A DNA stretch of 64,000 nt, taken from assembly GCF_016427505.1 (NCBI RefSeq), contig NZ_JAELXS010000002.1, positions 124,001-188,000 on the forward strand, given 5' to 3'. Positions 34,819-46,082 of the stretch are shown here, in pieces. Source of the stretch: Sphingomonas mollis (GTDB taxonomy: Bacteria > Pseudomonadota > Alphaproteobacteria > Sphingomonadales > Sphingomonadaceae). Position numbers and translations under genes: made by a program. How positions within the stretch are numbered: the first letter of the stretch is position 1; the number at the start of each line of letters is the position of its first letter. The notes beneath the pieces are model-generated. The model made no database searches. It saw only the letters and a program-made list of their open reading frames with translations, and was not told the origin of the DNA.

Positions 34819-36234
34819 TCAGCTTTTTCGGGGTTCGATCCCCAGCGCGTCCAACCGCTTGCGCAGCGTATTGCGATTGAGGCCCATCGCCCGCGCCGCG
34901 CGCAACTGGTTCTGGCCGTGGCGGGCGAGCATCGCCTCGATCAGCGGCCGCTCCACCTCGGCGATCACCCGATCGTAGAGCGTACCGTCCTCCAGCGCCT
35001 CTGGTCGCTCGTGCGCGATACGATCGATCAGCGCCCGGATGGCAGGCGCGATATCCGTATCCACGGCTGCGGCGGCGGGCTGGGGCGTTCCCAGCATCGC
35101 GCAGATTACCTCGGCATCGATCACCTCGTCGCGTGCCAGTACCGCTAGCCGCCGCATCAGGTTCTCCAGTTCGCGGACGTTGCCGGGCCACGCATGTGCT
35201 TCCAGCACCGCCACGGCATCCGCCGCCAACCGCCGACGCGGCAGACCCTGATCGGCGGCCTGCCCCAGGAAATACTGCGCCAACAGCGCCACATCCTGCC
35301 GCCGTTCGCGGAGGGCCGGCAGCGCGACCGGCACGACGTTCAAGCGATAGAACAGGTCTTCCCGGAACAATCCGGTGCGCACCTGCGCCGCCAAATCGCG
35401 GTTAGTCGCCGCGACGATCCGCACATCGGCGCGGATCGTGCGGGCGCCGCCCACGGTGGTGAACTCGCCCGTCTGCAAGACGCGCAACAGACGAGTCTGT
35501 GCCTCGATCGGCATATCGCCGATCTCGTCGAGGAAAAGCGTCCCGCCGTTGGCCTGTTCGAACCGACCGGCGGATCGCGCCGCCGCGCCGGTGAAAGCGC
35601 CGCGTTCATGCCCGAACAACTCCGCTTCGATCAGGTCGCGCGGGATCGCCGCCATGTTGATCGCCACGAACGGCGCCGCCCGTCGCGCACCCAGATCATG
35701 GATGGCGCGTGCCACCAGTTCCTTGCCCGTGCCGGATTCGCCGGACACCAGCACGGTCAGATCGTTGGAAACAACCCGAGCGATGACGCGATAGACGTCC
35801 TGCATCGCCGGCGACCGCCCGATCAATGGCAGCGCCGCATCCTCCGCCGGTCGATCGGGCGCCGCCACCTGACCGCCCCGCGCCAATGCCCCGGTCACCG
35901 CCCGCGCCAGCACATCGAGGTCGAATGGCTTGGGCAGATAGTCATACGCGCCAAGTTCCGCCGCGCGCACGGCGGTCGTCAGCGTGTTCTGCGCGGACAG
36001 GATGATGATCGGCAGTTGCGGAAACCGGTCAGCCACTTCCCGCATCCGGTTGATGCCGTCACCATCGGGCAGCACGACGTCGCTGATCAGCACGTCCGGC
36101 GCCCCCGTCGCCAGCACCCGGTCGAGTTGCGTCAGACTGTCCGCGGTCAGGACGGTATGACCGGACCGCCGCAGCGCTTGTGCCACCACCGTCCGGATCG
36201 CGGCATCGTCATCGACGACCAGGATCGTGCTCAT
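34819..36234 (-). CDS. ntrC: Nitrogen regulator NtrC (sigma-54 activator)
   Basis: This 471-residue activator has a receiver domain with phospho-Asp in DVLISDVVLPDGDG. The AAA+ domain has VSGESGTGKE and an intact GAFTGA loop (HERGAFTGAAARS), so it can activate RNA polymerase with RpoN. The C-terminal HTH is RAARAMGLNRNTLRKRLDALG. It overlaps ntrB by ATGA. Targets are normally glutamine synthetase and ammonium transport genes. Confidence 0.96.
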   Translation of the reverse strand: MSTILVVDDDAAIRTVVAQALRRSGHTVLTADSLTQLDRVLATGAPDVLISDVVLPDGDGINRMREVADRFPQLPIIILSAQNTLTTAVRAAELGAYDYLPKPFDLDVLARAVTGALARGGQVAAPDRPAEDAALPLIGRSPAMQDVYRVIARVVSNDLTVLVSGESGTGKELVARAIHDLGARRAAPFVAINMAAIPRDLIEAELFGHERGAFTGAAARSAGRFEQANGGTLFLDEIGDMPIEAQTRLLRVLQTGEFTTVGGARTIRADVRIVAATNRDLAAQVRTGLFREDLFYRLNVVPVALPALRERRQDVALLAQYFLGQAADQGLPRRRLAADAVAVLEAHAWPGNVRELENLMRRLAVLARDEVIDAEVICAMLGTPQPAAAAVDTDIAPAIRALIDRIAHERPEALEDGTLYDRVIAEVERPLIEAMLARHGQNQLRAARAMGLNRNTLRKRLDALGIEPRKS

Positions 36235-37295
36235 GCGCCGGCCCGCGGCAGCAGGAGGCGCAGCACCGTTGCGGGCGGCGTTCCCTCCCGCGCATATTGA
36301 ACGATACCCCCCATGTCGCGGACCAGCTTGTCGACCAGCGCCAGCCCCAGGCCTTGCCCCTCCGGTCGGCCGGAAATGAACGGGTCGAACAGATGCTCGG
36401 CGATGTCGGCCGGTGCACCGGGACCATTATCGATGACGCATATCTCGATCGGCAACGGCAGTCGCGGCTGGCCGTCACCCGCAGCGCGCGTGACACCATG
36501 ACGATAGGCGGTGGTGATGGTAAGGCACGGTTTCCGTTCGTTACGAACGGCTTCGCTGGCATTCTTCAACAGGTTGATGACGACCTGCGTCAACGCATCG
36601 CGGTTGATCCGGGCGAGCGGCAGCGAAGGGTCATAACGCTCGTCGATCCGCACGCCGCGCGCGAAGCCTGCCAGTGCCACGCCACGCGCATGCCCCAGCA
36701 ACGGATAGATATTTTCCGCCGCCAACGGCAACGGACGGGTGTCCCCGAATTCCTGCATGCGATCGATCAGCCCGGCGATCCGATCGACCTCGGTGACGAT
36801 CAATTGGGTCAGCTCACCTGCCCCCAACAGCTGGGCAGCCCCGCGAATGCCCGACAGCGGGTTACGGATTTCATGCGCCAGCATCGCCGCCGCCCCCACC
36901 GCCGCCCTTGCGCCGGCGGCTCGATCGCTCGACTGTCCCAGTCCACGCGAACTGGCCGCATTGTGCAATGTCACCGTCCGCCAGCCCGAATGATCGGCAA
37001 TCTGCGCCTCGACGAAATCGACCCGCATCCGCACGCCGCGTGCCGTCGCGATCTCGGTATCGTACACCGCGAAGCCATATCCGTCGCGCACCTCGACCCC
37101 GGCCGGCGGGGGCAGGATCGCCGCCAACAGCTGGCCCACCATAATCCGTTCCGACAGGTTCAGCGTCTGTTCGGCCATCGCATTGGCATGAACGATCCGA
37201 TCGTCGGGACCGACGACCAGCACCGCGACGGGCAACGCGGCGAACAGATCGGCAAAGCCCGGCCGGTCGCGCCGAACGGGCTCAGGCCGCAGCAA
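36231..37295 (-). CDS. ntrB: Nitrogen sensor kinase NtrB
   Basis: This 354-residue cytoplasmic kinase has an N-terminal PAS domain ([20 protein letters not shown]). HisKA with [19 protein letters not shown] and a HATPase region ([13 protein letters not shown], then [13 protein letters not shown]) follow. It controls NtrC phosphorylation in response to PII. PII is not in the window. It starts with TTG at 37295, overlapping the dusB end by 14 nt. This is the standard dusB(nifR3)-ntrB-ntrC order. Confidence 0.94.
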   Translation of the reverse strand: MLRPEPVRRDRPGFADLFAALPVAVLVVGPDDRIVHANAMAEQTLNLSERIMVGQLLAAILPPPAGVEVRDGYGFAVYDTEIATARGVRMRVDFVEAQIADHSGWRTVTLHNAASSRGLGQSSDRAAGARAAVGAAAMLAHEIRNPLSGIRGAAQLLGAGELTQLIVTEVDRIAGLIDRMQEFGDTRPLPLAAENIYPLLGHARGVALAGFARGVRIDERYDPSLPLARINRDALTQVVINLLKNASEAVRNERKPCLTITTAYRHGVTRAAGDGQPRLPLPIEICVIDNGPGAPADIAEHLFDPFISGRPEGQGLGLALVDKLVRDMGGIVQYAREGTPPATVLRLLLPRAGA

Positions 37296-38280
37296 GTCGT
37301 CGCCAGGGCGCGTAGAATTCCGCCAGCATCGCCTTCACCCGATCGGCGTCGGGTTCCTGATTCACGGCATTGCGGAACTCGGCCGATCCGGTCAGCCCCT
37401 TGGTGTACCAGCCGATATGCTTGCGGGCCATGTTCACGCCGGTGAATGTGCCGTAATGATCGAGCATCGCGTCGTAATGCTCCACGATCACGCGATATTG
37501 CTCGTCCAGATCGGGGTCCGCCACCCGCCGCCCCGTGGACAGCCATTCCATAACCTGACCCAGCAACCATGGCCGGCCATAGGCACCTCGACCGATCATG
37601 ATGCCATCCGCGCCCGACTGTTCGAGCGCGGCCTCCGCATCCTCGATCGAATTGATATCGCCATTGGCGATGACCGGGATGGAGACTGCCTGCTTGACGT
37701 TGGCGATGAAGCGCCAGTCCGCCTGGCCCTTGTACATCTGGTTGCGGGTGCGACCGTGCACGGTGACCATCTTCACGCCCAGATCCTCGGCGATCCGCGC
37801 GAGTTCGGGCGCGTTGAGGCTGTCGTGGCACCAGCCCATCCGCATCTTCAAGGTCACCGGCGCGGACACGGCCTTGACCACCGCCTCGATCAGGGTCGCG
37901 GCCAGCTTGGGCACGCGCATCAGCGCCGATCCGGCATCGCCATTGGTGACCTTGCGCACCGGGCAGCCCATGTTGATGTCGATGATCGCCGCCCCGCGAT
38001 CCTCTGCCAGCTTCGCGGCTTCGCCCATTTCATACGGGGTACAACCGACCAGCTGCATCGACACCGGTTCTTCGGAGAGATGCCACGCGGTCTTCTGCAT
38101 CGACTGCCGCGTCTCGCGGATCGCCGCCTGACTGGCGACCATTTCGGTCACGTTCAGGCCCGACCCGTATCGGCGGACAAGCGTGCGGAACGGCATATCC
38201 GTCACGCCGGTCATCGGTGCGAGCACGACGGGGCAATCGATCCGGACGGGGCCGATCTGGATGGGAGCAAGAGTACGCAT
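37282..38280 (-). CDS. dusB: tRNA dihydrouridine synthase DusB (NifR3)
   Basis: This 332-residue FMN-dependent enzyme reduces uridines in the tRNA D-loop. It opens with [20 protein letters not shown]. The catalytic Cys is in [12 protein letters not shown], and [12 protein letters not shown] and VIANGDI are conserved. The frame is open upstream to 38430, but the ATG at 38280 fits the family N-terminus. The divergent ispDF start is 82 nt away, with both promoters in between. Confidence 0.96.
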   Translation of the reverse strand: MRTLAPIQIGPVRIDCPVVLAPMTGVTDMPFRTLVRRYGSGLNVTEMVASQAAIRETRQSMQKTAWHLSEEPVSMQLVGCTPYEMGEAAKLAEDRGAAIIDINMGCPVRKVTNGDAGSALMRVPKLAATLIEAVVKAVSAPVTLKMRMGWCHDSLNAPELARIAEDLGVKMVTVHGRTRNQMYKGQADWRFIANVKQAVSIPVIANGDINSIEDAEAALEQSGADGIMIGRGAYGRPWLLGQVMEWLSTGRRVADPDLDEQYRVIVEHYDAMLDHYGTFTGVNMARKHIGWYTKGLTGSAEFRNAVNQEPDADRVKAMLAEFYAPWRRLAAA

Positions 38281-38362
38281 TGATGTGCCTGAAATTTGAG
38301 CAGCCTTTACGCTCGCGCCTCCGTGCTGGCAAGCTGCCCCACATCGCGCTAGGCGCCGCGCC

Positions 38363-39502
38363 ATGACCCGTCCCAGGACCGCCGCCCTGATCGTCGCCGC
38401 CGGCCGTGGCCTGCGCGCCGGCACCAGCATCCCGAAACAATATGCGCCCGTCGCCGGCCGGGCGATGCTCGCCCATGCCTATGCGGCCTTCGCCGCCCAT
38501 CCCGGCATCGACGAGGTGATGGTGATGGTCGCGGAGGGACAACAGGCCATGGCCCGCGCGGCGATCGGCGATGAGGCGGCCATCGTGACGGGCGGCGTCC
38601 TGCGCAGCGACTCGGTAGCAATCGGCATAGAGGCGCTGTGCGATACGGCCGACCGTGTCCTCGTCCATGATGCCGCCCGGCCATTCGTGCCTTCCGTCGT
38701 CATCGATCGAGTTATCGCCGCCCTGGATGACGCGGACGGAGCCATCCCGGCGCTGGCCGTCGCTGACACCCTGACGAAGGACGACGGCACGCTTGTCCCG
38801 CGTGACGGCGTGTATCGGATACAGACGCCCCAGGGGTTCCGCCTGCCCATTCTGGTACAGGCGCACGCCGCCTGGCCGGCGGATGAAGACGCGACCGACG
38901 ACGCGCAGATGGTGCGACGGGTTGGCGGACGCGTCGCATTGGTGCAGGGCGATGTGATGCTCGACAAGGTCACCTATCCCGAAGACTTCGCTGCCGCCGA
39001 GGCGCGAGTGACGTGGGAAACCCGCTCGGCCAGTGGTTTCGATGTCCATCGCCTGGAGGCAGGCGAGGAATTGTGGCTGGGTGGCATCCGCATCCCGCAT
39101 GACAAGGGCCTGTCCGGTCACAGCGATGCCGACGTGGCCCTCCATGCGCTCACCGACGCACTGCTCGGCACGATCGCGGCGGGTGACATCGGCACCCATT
39201 TTCCGCCCAGTGATCCGCAATGGCGCGGCGCTGCATCGGACCAGTTTCTGGCGCATGCCGCCTCCCTGATCGCGGCGCGCGGTGGCCGTATCGATTTCGT
39301 CGATCTGACGCTGATCTGCGAAGAACCGAAGATCGGTCCCCATCGCGACGCGATGGTCACCCGGATCGCCGCCATCCTGAACCTGACCACCGATCGCGTC
39401 AGCCTGAAGGCGACGACGACAGAACGTCTTGGTTTCACCGGGCGCGGCGAAGGCATCGCTACGCAGGCGATCGCCACCGTCAGCCTGCCGCGGAGCGCGT
39501 GA
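38363..39502 (+). CDS. ispDF: Bifunctional IspD/IspF (MEP-pathway) enzyme
   Basis: This 379-residue fusion makes isoprenoid precursors. The N-terminal cytidylyltransferase (IspD, about 1-215) has [13 protein letters not shown] and VHDAARPF. The C-terminal MECDP synthase (IspF, about 223-379) has the metal ligands SGFDVHRL and [19 protein letters not shown]. Fused IspDF is common in Alphaproteobacteria. The TGATG at its stop couples it to the next gene. Confidence 0.97.
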   Translation: MTRPRTAALIVAAGRGLRAGTSIPKQYAPVAGRAMLAHAYAAFAAHPGIDEVMVMVAEGQQAMARAAIGDEAAIVTGGVLRSDSVAIGIEALCDTADRVLVHDAARPFVPSVVIDRVIAALDDADGAIPALAVADTLTKDDGTLVPRDGVYRIQTPQGFRLPILVQAHAAWPADEDATDDAQMVRRVGGRVALVQGDVMLDKVTYPEDFAAAEARVTWETRSASGFDVHRLEAGEELWLGGIRIPHDKGLSGHSDADVALHALTDALLGTIAAGDIGTHFPPSDPQWRGAASDQFLAHAASLIAARGGRIDFVDLTLICEEPKIGPHRDAMVTRIAAILNLTTDRVSLKATTTERLGFTGRGEGIATQAIATVSLPRSA

Positions 39503-40020
39503 TGAAGTTTGCCGCCCTTTTGCCTGCCATCGCCCTGATCGCATCGCCCGCCGCCGCGCAACGTGGTTGCCTGACGGATGCCGAAGCCGAATCGCTGGCC
39601 ATCGTCGCCCTGCCGGAAATCTTGCGGGACACCGGCCGGGTCTGCGCGACGCGCCTGCCCGCCGCCAGCCTGATCCGCCGCGATCAGGGGCCGTTGATCG
39701 CGAAATATCAGACCGCCGCCGACCGCGCCTGGCCCGGCGCCCGCGCGGCGATCGTGAAGCTCAGCGACCCGACAGTCGATCTTCTGCTGCAATCCGATTA
39801 TGCCCGCCCGGTGCTGACCAGCCTGATCGTTCCGCAAATCGTCGGCCGGATCGATCTGGGCGACTGCGCCACGATCGATCGTCTCGTGACCGATCTGGAA
39901 CCCCTTCCCGCGCGGAATACGGCGGGCGTCGTCGTCACCGTGCTGCGTTATCTGAAGGCGGATGCGGCCCGGAACGGCAAGACCGGCGTTCCCAATCTAC
40001 CGCTATGTCCGGTGTCGTGA
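39502..40020 (+). CDS. Hypothetical exported protein
   Basis: This 172-residue protein has a clear signal peptide ([19 protein letters not shown], cleaved after about residue 19). Mature cysteines are at RGCLTD, RVCATR, GDCAT and PLCPV, suggesting two periplasmic disulfides. The mature part is mostly helical. No family is recognised. It is translationally coupled to ispDF (TGATG) and to cinA, whose ATG begins on the last base of its stop. Confidence 0.8.
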   Translation: MKFAALLPAIALIASPAAAQRGCLTDAEAESLAIVALPEILRDTGRVCATRLPAASLIRRDQGPLIAKYQTAADRAWPGARAAIVKLSDPTVDLLLQSDYARPVLTSLIVPQIVGRIDLGDCATIDRLVTDLEPLPARNTAGVVVTVLRYLKADAARNGKTGVPNLPLCPVS

Positions 40021-40544
40021 TGGACACGTTGCTCCCTCCCGAACTGGTCGATGCCGCCCAGCGAGTGGTCGATGCCTATCGCGCGGTCGGTCGGCGCATC
40101 GCACTGGCCGAAAGCTGCACGGGCGGTCTGGTCGCTGCGGCGCTGACGGAAATTCCCGGATCGTCCGACGTGCTGGAAGCGTCGATCGTCACCTATTCCA
40201 ACGAAGCGAAGGCGGCGCTGCTCCGGGTAAGTACCGACGTGCTCGAAACCTTCGGCGCCGTCTCTGTCGCCGTCGCGTGGAGCATGGCCCGCGGAGTGCT
40301 GGAAAAGACCGGGGCCGACGTCGTCGTCGCGATCACCGGCATCGCCGGCCCCGGCGGTGGATCGGAGAAGAAGCCGGTTGGCACCGTCGTGTTCGCCCGC
40401 GCGGACAAGGGCGGTGATGCCACCGACGTCCATGCCGACCGCCGCCAGTTCGACGATACCGGTCGCGGCGGGATCAGGCTTCAGGCGGCGCTCTGTGCGC
40501 TCGAACTACTGTTGCCACCGCCACCAGTGTTGCTGGAGCCGTAA
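40020..40544 (+). CDS. CinA-family nicotinamide-nucleotide amidohydrolase
   Basis: This 174-residue protein matches the C-terminal CinA/PncC domain, which converts NMN to nicotinate mononucleotide in NAD salvage. Conserved features are [17 protein letters not shown] and [13 protein letters not shown] with KPVGTV. It lacks the N-terminal MoCF domain, like E. coli YgaD. The last 65 nt lie over the 3' end of the convergent COQ10-like gene. Confidence 0.92.
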   Translation: MDTLLPPELVDAAQRVVDAYRAVGRRIALAESCTGGLVAAALTEIPGSSDVLEASIVTYSNEAKAALLRVSTDVLETFGAVSVAVAWSMARGVLEKTGADVVVAITGIAGPGGGSEKKPVGTVVFARADKGGDATDVHADRRQFDDTGRGGIRLQAALCALELLLPPPPVLLEP

Positions 40545-40963
40545 AGCGCCGCGGCGCGCGTCTCGAACGCGCCGATCATCCGGCGCAGCGCCTGACCGAA
40601 CACCTGACCCGCGAGCATTTCGAAGACGCGGTTCTTGAACGCGAAATCCACGCTGAAATCCACGGCGCAGCCTTCGCCTTCGGACCGAAACGCCCATTCG
40701 TTGCGCAGATGCTTCAACGGCCCATCGACATAATCGACGGCGATCCGCGTCGCCCGTTCTTTCTCGACCCGGCTGGTAAACGTTTCCCGTAAACCTTTGA
40801 AGCCGACGATCATGTCGGCCAGCGTCTCCGTCTCGCTATCCTTGCGAACGCGCATCGCGGTTACCCATGGCAAAAACTCGGGGTAGCGTTTCACGTCGGC
40901 GACGAGGTCGAACATCTGCTCCGCCGTATAGGACAGATGCCGGGTTTCATGATGCTTTGGCAT
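40481..40963 (-). CDS. COQ10/RatA-type START-domain protein
   Basis: This 160-residue protein has the SRPBCC fold of coenzyme Q-binding COQ10 and RatA proteins. It opens with [21 protein letters not shown] followed by [27 protein letters not shown] is also typical. It probably binds ubiquinone or a related lipid. Annotation as a toxin (RatA) is often only by homology. The Ser/Gly-rich tail is encoded in the part overlapping cinA. It begins 7 nt after the lipA stop. Confidence 0.88.
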   Translation of the reverse strand: MPKHHETRHLSYTAEQMFDLVADVKRYPEFLPWVTAMRVRKDSETETLADMIVGFKGLRETFTSRVEKERATRIAVDYVDGPLKHLRNEWAFRSEGEGCAVDFSVDFAFKNRVFEMLAGQVFGQALRRMIGAFETRAAALYGSSNTGGGGNSSSSAQSAA

Positions 40964-40970
40964 GGGATCG

Positions 40971-41924
40971 TCAGGCGCTAACGCCGCTCCCCGCCGGCGC
41001 TGTCCGGGTCACGCCCAGCTTCGCGTCGCGCGTCGCCCGCAGCTTCGCGAAATCGTCACCGGCGTGATAGCTCGACCGGGTCAATGGCGACGACGCCACC
41101 AGCATGAACCCCTTGGCACGCGCGATGCCGGCATAGGCATCGAACGCCTTGGGCGTGACGAATTCGGCCACCTTGGCATGACGCGGCGTCGGTTGCAGAT
41201 ACTGGCCCATCGTCAGGAAATCGATGTCGGCCGATCGCATGTCATCCATCACCTGATGAATTTCCAGCCGCTGCTCACCCAGTCCCAGCATCACGCCCGA
41301 CTTGGTGAAGATCGACGGATCATGCCGTTTCACGCTCTCCAGCAATCGCAGCGACGCATAATAGCGCGCACCCGGCCGGATCGTCGGATACAGCCGCGGC
41401 ACGGTTTCCAGATTATGATTGTACACGTCCGGTCGCGCTTCGATGATCGCCTCGACCGCGGCCTGCGCCTTGTTGCGGAAATCCGGCGTCAGGATTTCGA
41501 TCGTCGTAGTCGGATTCGACCGACGGATCGCCTGGATCACCTTGACGAACTGCGATGCGCCGCCATCTGGCAGGTCGTCACGATCGACGGAGGTGATGAC
41601 GATATGCGCCAGCCCCATCTGCGCCGCCGCATCCGCGACATTCTGCGGCTCCATCGCATCGACCGCGCGCGGCATGCCGGTCTTCACGTTGCAGAACGCG
41701 CACGCCCGCGTGCAGGTGTCGCCGAGGATCATGACGGTCGCGTGCTTCTTGCTCCAGCACTCACCTATGTTGGGGCATGCCGCTTCCTCGCATACGGTCG
41801 TCAGGCTTTTCGACCGCATCAACTCACGGGTGGCCGCAAATCCGGCCGAGGTGGGCGCTTTTACGCGAATCCAGTCGGGTTTGCGCTGACGGGCGGGAGC
41901 CGAAACAGATGACAGATCGTTCAT
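40971..41924 (-). CDS. lipA: Lipoyl synthase
   Basis: This 317-residue radical-SAM enzyme inserts two sulfurs into octanoyl groups to make lipoate. The auxiliary cluster cysteines are C45, C50 and C56 ([12 protein letters not shown]). The SAM cluster cysteines are C71, C75 and C78 (CTRACAFC). The C-terminal [11 protein letters not shown] supplies the serine ligand. The frame extends to 41960, but the ATG at 41924 fits better. It pairs with the COQ10-like gene, a common order. Confidence 0.97.
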   Translation of the reverse strand: MNDLSSVSAPARQRKPDWIRVKAPTSAGFAATRELMRSKSLTTVCEEAACPNIGECWSKKHATVMILGDTCTRACAFCNVKTGMPRAVDAMEPQNVADAAAQMGLAHIVITSVDRDDLPDGGASQFVKVIQAIRRSNPTTTIEILTPDFRNKAQAAVEAIIEARPDVYNHNLETVPRLYPTIRPGARYYASLRLLESVKRHDPSIFTKSGVMLGLGEQRLEIHQVMDDMRSADIDFLTMGQYLQPTPRHAKVAEFVTPKAFDAYAGIARAKGFMLVASSPLTRSSYHAGDDFAKLRATRDAKLGVTRTAPAGSGVSA

Positions 41925-41977
41925 GTTGTCTAATATAGCGCGTGCATCGACACGGAACAACGAAGGGCTGATGACGA

Positions 41978-42607
41978 ATGAGAAAGTTCAAGGATCTGAT
42001 CGACGGCTATTACCGGTTCCGCGGTAACGAGTGGATCGACGAGCGTGAGAAATGGACCGAGCTGGCCGGTGGCCAGACGCCGAAGGTCATGGTGATCGCG
42101 TGCTCGGACAGCCGCGTCGATCCCGCAACGATCTTCGGTACGCGTCCCGGTGAGGTGTTCGTGGTGCGCAACGTCGCCAATCTGGTGCCGCCGTTCGACC
42201 CCAGCGGCGGCCTGCACGGTGTGTCGGCGGCGATCGAATTCGCCGTCACAGTGCTGAAGGTCGAGGAAGTTCTGGTGCTTGGCCACGGCCAGTGCGGCGG
42301 CGTGAAGGCATCGCTGTCGGGCGCACTGACCGATGCCAAGCCCGGCGAAGGTGGCTTCGTCGCCGAATGGATCAAGTTGCTAAAGGATGCCCGTGAGTGC
42401 GTGGTGTCGGAACACGGCACCGGACCGGAGGGCCAGACGGCGCTGGAACAGGAAGGCGTGAAGGTCTCGATCGAGAACCTGAAGACCTTCCCCTTCGTGC
42501 AGGCCGGCATCGATGCCGGTACGCTGGAACTGAAGGGCGCCGTCTTCGCGATCGACGATGGCAAGCTGCGCATCCTGAGCGATAACGGCAGCTTCGAAGC
42601 CGCCTGA
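41978..42607 (+). CDS. Beta-class carbonic anhydrase
   Basis: This 209-residue enzyme interconverts CO2 and bicarbonate. The zinc ligands are C42, H103 and C106 (ACSDSR and GHGQCGG), with the D44-R46 dyad conserved. It is cytoplasmic, with no signal peptide. It is divergent from lipA with 53 nt between starts and ends in a strong hairpin terminator. Confidence 0.96.
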   Translation: MRKFKDLIDGYYRFRGNEWIDEREKWTELAGGQTPKVMVIACSDSRVDPATIFGTRPGEVFVVRNVANLVPPFDPSGGLHGVSAAIEFAVTVLKVEEVLVLGHGQCGGVKASLSGALTDAKPGEGGFVAEWIKLLKDARECVVSEHGTGPEGQTALEQEGVKVSIENLKTFPFVQAGIDAGTLELKGAVFAIDDGKLRILSDNGSFEAA

Positions 42608-42612
42608 CGATC

Positions 42613-42650
42613 TGCCGTTGCGCCGTCCGATCCGGGACGGCGCAACGGCA
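42613..42650 (+). terminator. Hairpin terminator after carbonic anhydrase
   Basis: A perfect 16-bp stem (TGCCGTTGCGCCGTCC pairing with its complement) with a 6-nt loop GATCCG is followed by TTT. It lies between the convergent carbonic anhydrase and aspS genes and may stop both, but the T run is only on the plus side. Confidence 0.8.
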
Positions 42651-42658
42651 TTTACAGA

Positions 42659-44506
42659 TCAGCCCGCTGTTGGCGAGACGATGGCGGCGGTGTCCTTCCT
42701 GGGTTCGGCCGTCGAACGCAAATTCAGCTCGCGCAACTGCTTGGGCGTCGCGAAGTTGGGCGCTCCCATCATCAGGTCTTCCGCCTTCTGGTTCATCGGG
42801 AAGAGCACGACCTCACGGATATTGGGCTCACCCGCCAGCAACATGACCATGCGATCGATACCCGGCGCCGATCCGCCATGCGGCGGCGCGCCGAACTTGA
42901 ACGCGTTTATCATGCCGGCGAAGTTCGTATCGACATCGGCCTGCGTATAGCCCGCGATCTCGAACGCCTTGTACATGATCTCCGGCCGGTGATTCCGGAT
43001 CGCACCCGACGACAGCTCGATGCCGTTGCAGACGATATCGTACTGATAGGCCAGAATATCGAGCGGGTTCATCGTCTCCAGCGCTTCCATCTCACCCTGC
43101 GGCATCGAGAAGGGGTTGTGGCTGAAATCGACCTTCTTGTTGTCTTCGTCATACTCGAACATCGGGAAATCGACGATCCAGCAGAACTCGAAACGGTTCT
43201 GGTCGATCAGGCCCAGGCTCTCACCGACGCGCGTCCGGGCCAGCCCGGCCAGCTTGGCAGCCTGCGCTTCCTTGCCCGCTGCAAAGAAAATGCCATCGTC
43301 GGGACCGAGGCCGAGTGTCTCCGCCAGCTTCGCCATGCCTTCCTCGCCATGGTTCTTGGCGATCGGCCCGCCCCATTCGCCGCCCTTGCGCGTGGCATAG
43401 CCCAGCCCCGCAAAGCCCTCGCTCTGCGCCCAGCCGTTCATGTCGTCGAAGAATTTGCGGCTTTTATCGGCGGTGTTGGGCGCGGGGATCGCCCGCACCA
43501 CATCGCCCGCCTCGACGATCGACGCGAAGCGGCCAAACCCCGAACCGGTGAAATGATCCGACACGTCCGAAATCAGGATCGGATTGCGCAGGTCGGGCTT
43601 GTCGTTGCCATATTTCAACATCGATTCGCGGTAAGGGATGCGCGCGAACGGCAGCGCCGAAACCTGCCGGCCCCCCTTTGCTCCGGAATGGCCCTGCCAG
43701 TCGGCGAATTCGGTGAACAGGCCATGCAGCACCGGCTCGATCGCCTGGAACACGTCTTCCTGCGTGACGAAGCTCATCTCGAAATCGAGCTGATAGAACT
43801 CGCCCGGCGAACGATCCGCACGGGCATCCTCGTCGCGGAAACAGGGCGCGATCTGGAAATAGCGATCGAAACCGGCGACCATCAACAGCTGCTTGAACAT
43901 CTGCGGCGCCTGCGGCAGCGCATAGAACTTGCCCGGATGAACGCGGCTGGGGACCAGATAGTCGCGCGCGCCCTCGGGCGACGAGGCGGTCAGGATCGGC
44001 GTCTGGAATTCGGTGAAGCCCTGCCCGATCATGCGGTTGCGGATGCTGGCGATCACCTGCGACCGCAGCATGATGTTGGCATGCAGCCGTTCCCGCCGCA
44101 GATCGAGGAAGCGATAGCGAAGGCGGATGTCTTCGGGATACTCGGCATCGCCAGCGACCGGCATCGGCAATTCCTGCGCCGCGCTCTGTATTGTGACGCT
44201 ACGGGCGAACACTTCGATCTCGCCCGTCGCAAGGTTGGCGTTGGCGGTGCCATCGGCGCGCGCTTTCACCACGCCATCGATCGTGACGACCGATTCGGTC
44301 CGCACCGACTCCAGCACCGGCAGCACCGGCGAATCGGCGTCCGCCACCACCTGCGTGATGCCGTAATGATCGCGCAGATCGATGAACAGCACGCCGCCAT
44401 GATCGCGCTTGCGATGGACCCAGCCGGACAGGCGGACGGTCTCGCCGACGTTGGCGGCGGTCAGGCCGGCGCAGTTGTGGGTACGATAGGCGTGCATGTG
44501 TGTCAT
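42659..44506 (-). CDS. aspS: Aspartyl-tRNA synthetase
   Basis: This 615-residue class II synthetase has the N-terminal OB anticodon-binding domain ([22 protein letters not shown]). Motif 2 lies in [20 protein letters not shown] bacterial GAD insertion and motif 3 ([15 protein letters not shown]) follow. An internal ATG at 44497 is an equally good start. It is divergent from rnd (113 nt). Confidence 0.97.
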   Translation of the reverse strand: MTHMHAYRTHNCAGLTAANVGETVRLSGWVHRKRDHGGVLFIDLRDHYGITQVVADADSPVLPVLESVRTESVVTIDGVVKARADGTANANLATGEIEVFARSVTIQSAAQELPMPVAGDAEYPEDIRLRYRFLDLRRERLHANIMLRSQVIASIRNRMIGQGFTEFQTPILTASSPEGARDYLVPSRVHPGKFYALPQAPQMFKQLLMVAGFDRYFQIAPCFRDEDARADRSPGEFYQLDFEMSFVTQEDVFQAIEPVLHGLFTEFADWQGHSGAKGGRQVSALPFARIPYRESMLKYGNDKPDLRNPILISDVSDHFTGSGFGRFASIVEAGDVVRAIPAPNTADKSRKFFDDMNGWAQSEGFAGLGYATRKGGEWGGPIAKNHGEEGMAKLAETLGLGPDDGIFFAAGKEAQAAKLAGLARTRVGESLGLIDQNRFEFCWIVDFPMFEYDEDNKKVDFSHNPFSMPQGEMEALETMNPLDILAYQYDIVCNGIELSSGAIRNHRPEIMYKAFEIAGYTQADVDTNFAGMINAFKFGAPPHGGSAPGIDRMVMLLAGEPNIREVVLFPMNQKAEDLMMGAPNFATPKQLRELNLRSTAEPRKDTAAIVSPTAG

Positions 44507-44619
44507 CTCGCATACGCCGCCACCGCACGGTGAGCGCGGGAGCGGCCAAAAGGATCGAAGGCCACTCCCCTTCCCACCCCCTCTTTGTCAACCCGCGTAC
44601 GCTCGCTATGGGTGGGCGG

Positions 44620-45795
44620 ATGCATATCCACCCGTTAATCACCGACAGCGCCACGCTCGCCAATCTGTGCGCCCGCCTCGCCAATGCCGACTTCATCACG
44701 GTCGACACCGAATTCATGCGGGAGAGCACCTACTGGCCGGAACTCTGCCTGATCCAGATCGCCGACGTGAACGAGGCGGCGGCGATCGATCCGCTGGCAC
44801 CGGGGCTCGACATGAAGCCGCTGCTCGATCTGCTGGTCGAGAATGAGGATGTGCTGAAGGTGGTCCATGCCGGCGGGCAGGATATCGAGATCGTCTACAA
44901 TTTGACCGGCAAGACGCCGCACCCGCTGTTCGATACGCAGGTCGCGGCGATGGCCTTGGGGCAAGGCGAGCAGATCGGCTATTCCAATCTGGTCGATAGC
45001 TGGCTGGGGATCGCGGTCGACAAGGGCGCCCGCTTCACCGACTGGTCGCGCCGTCCGCTCGATGCGCGCCAGATCGAGTATGCGATCGGCGATGTCACGC
45101 ACCTCGCCGCCATTTTCCCGATGATGCTGGAACGGCTGCGCAAGACCGGGCGCGGCGCGTGGCTGGATCAGGAGATGGAGCGGCTCGCCGATCCTTCCAA
45201 TTACGCCAACGAACCCGATCTCGCCTGGAAGCGCGTCCGTGTCTCCGGCCGCAAGCCGGACATGCTCGGTCGGCTGAAGGCACTCGCCCGCTGGCGCGAA
45301 CTGGAAGCGCAAGCCAAGGACCTGCCACGCGGCCGCATCGTCAAGGACGAGACGCTGGGCGACCTCGCCGGCAACCCGCCGCGCAAGCAAAGCGATCTCG
45401 CCAAGGTACGCGGTCTGTCGGCAACCTGGGCCGGCAACGATATCGGCGCTCGGCTGATGGCGGCGCTGGAGTCGGCCGAACCCCTGTCGGCGGATGAATT
45501 GCCGGCGCGCGACGATCGCAAGCCGGGGTTGGGCAAGGAAGGGTCTCTCGTCGCCGATCTGCTGAAGCTGCTTCTGAAGATTCGCGCCCGCGATATCGAC
45601 GTCGCGTCGAAACTGCTCGCTCGTTCGGACGAACTGGAAGCATTGGCGGCCGGCGCGCGTACCGGATTGCCGATGCTGGAGGGTTGGCGCTACGATCAGT
45701 TCGGGCGCGATGCGGTCGATCTGGTCGAGGGCCGTCTGGCGTTCGCGGTCAAGAACGGCCGGTTGAAGATGACCCGTGCGGAAGAGGTTGCATGA
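44620..45795 (+). CDS. rnd: Ribonuclease D
   Basis: This 391-residue DEDDy 3'-5' exonuclease matures tRNA ends. Exo I is FITVDTEFMRE, exo II is VVHAGGQDIEIVYN and exo III is IEYAIGDVTHL. An HRDC domain follows (LKALARWRELEAQAKDLPR). The ATG at 44620 is chosen with a GGTGGGCGG stretch just upstream; an in-frame ATG at 44608 and others back to 44500 are less likely. The stop overlaps the I78 gene. Confidence 0.94.
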   Translation: MHIHPLITDSATLANLCARLANADFITVDTEFMRESTYWPELCLIQIADVNEAAAIDPLAPGLDMKPLLDLLVENEDVLKVVHAGGQDIEIVYNLTGKTPHPLFDTQVAAMALGQGEQIGYSNLVDSWLGIAVDKGARFTDWSRRPLDARQIEYAIGDVTHLAAIFPMMLERLRKTGRGAWLDQEMERLADPSNYANEPDLAWKRVRVSGRKPDMLGRLKALARWRELEAQAKDLPRGRIVKDETLGDLAGNPPRKQSDLAKVRGLSATWAGNDIGARLMAALESAEPLSADELPARDDRKPGLGKEGSLVADLLKLLLKIRARDIDVASKLLARSDELEALAAGARTGLPMLEGWRYDQFGRDAVDLVEGRLAFAVKNGRLKMTRAEEVA

Positions 45796-46079
45796 AACTG
45801 ATCCTGATATCGGCGGCCGTGCTGACGGCGACTGGCTGCACATCGATGCCACCCGTCACACCACCGACCGGTCCCTGTGGCGTGGACGACGCGATGCGGC
45901 GGCGGTTCATCGGCACCGATTTCAAACTGACGATGCGCGACGAGATTCAATATGGCGCCAACGCCCGAACCGCACGCGTGCTGCGCCCGGACGACGCGGC
46001 GACGATGGATATGCAGCCCGACCGGCTGAACATCTTGCTCGACGACAACGGCAAGGTGAACGACCTGCGCTGCGGCTGA
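45792..46079 (+). CDS. I78-family peptidase inhibitor, probable lipoprotein
   Basis: This 95-residue secreted protein has a signal peptide ending in LTATGC, a plausible lipobox. The mature part carries the I78 core: FIGTDFKLTMRDEI, then ARTARVLRPDDAATMD, then PDRLNILLDDNGKV and RCG. It may inhibit periplasmic serine proteases by family membership. It is coupled to rnd (ATGA) and convergent with ppx 3 nt away. Confidence 0.85.
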   Translation: MKLILISAAVLTATGCTSMPPVTPPTGPCGVDDAMRRRFIGTDFKLTMRDEIQYGANARTARVLRPDDAATMDMQPDRLNILLDDNGKVNDLRCG

Positions 46080-46082
46080 CGA

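Noticed and set aside
40481..40963. The COQ10-like gene as a toxin-antitoxin module (RatA)
   Set aside because: No antitoxin (RatB/RnfH) gene is adjacent; the fold and its place beside lipA fit a lipid- or quinone-binding role.
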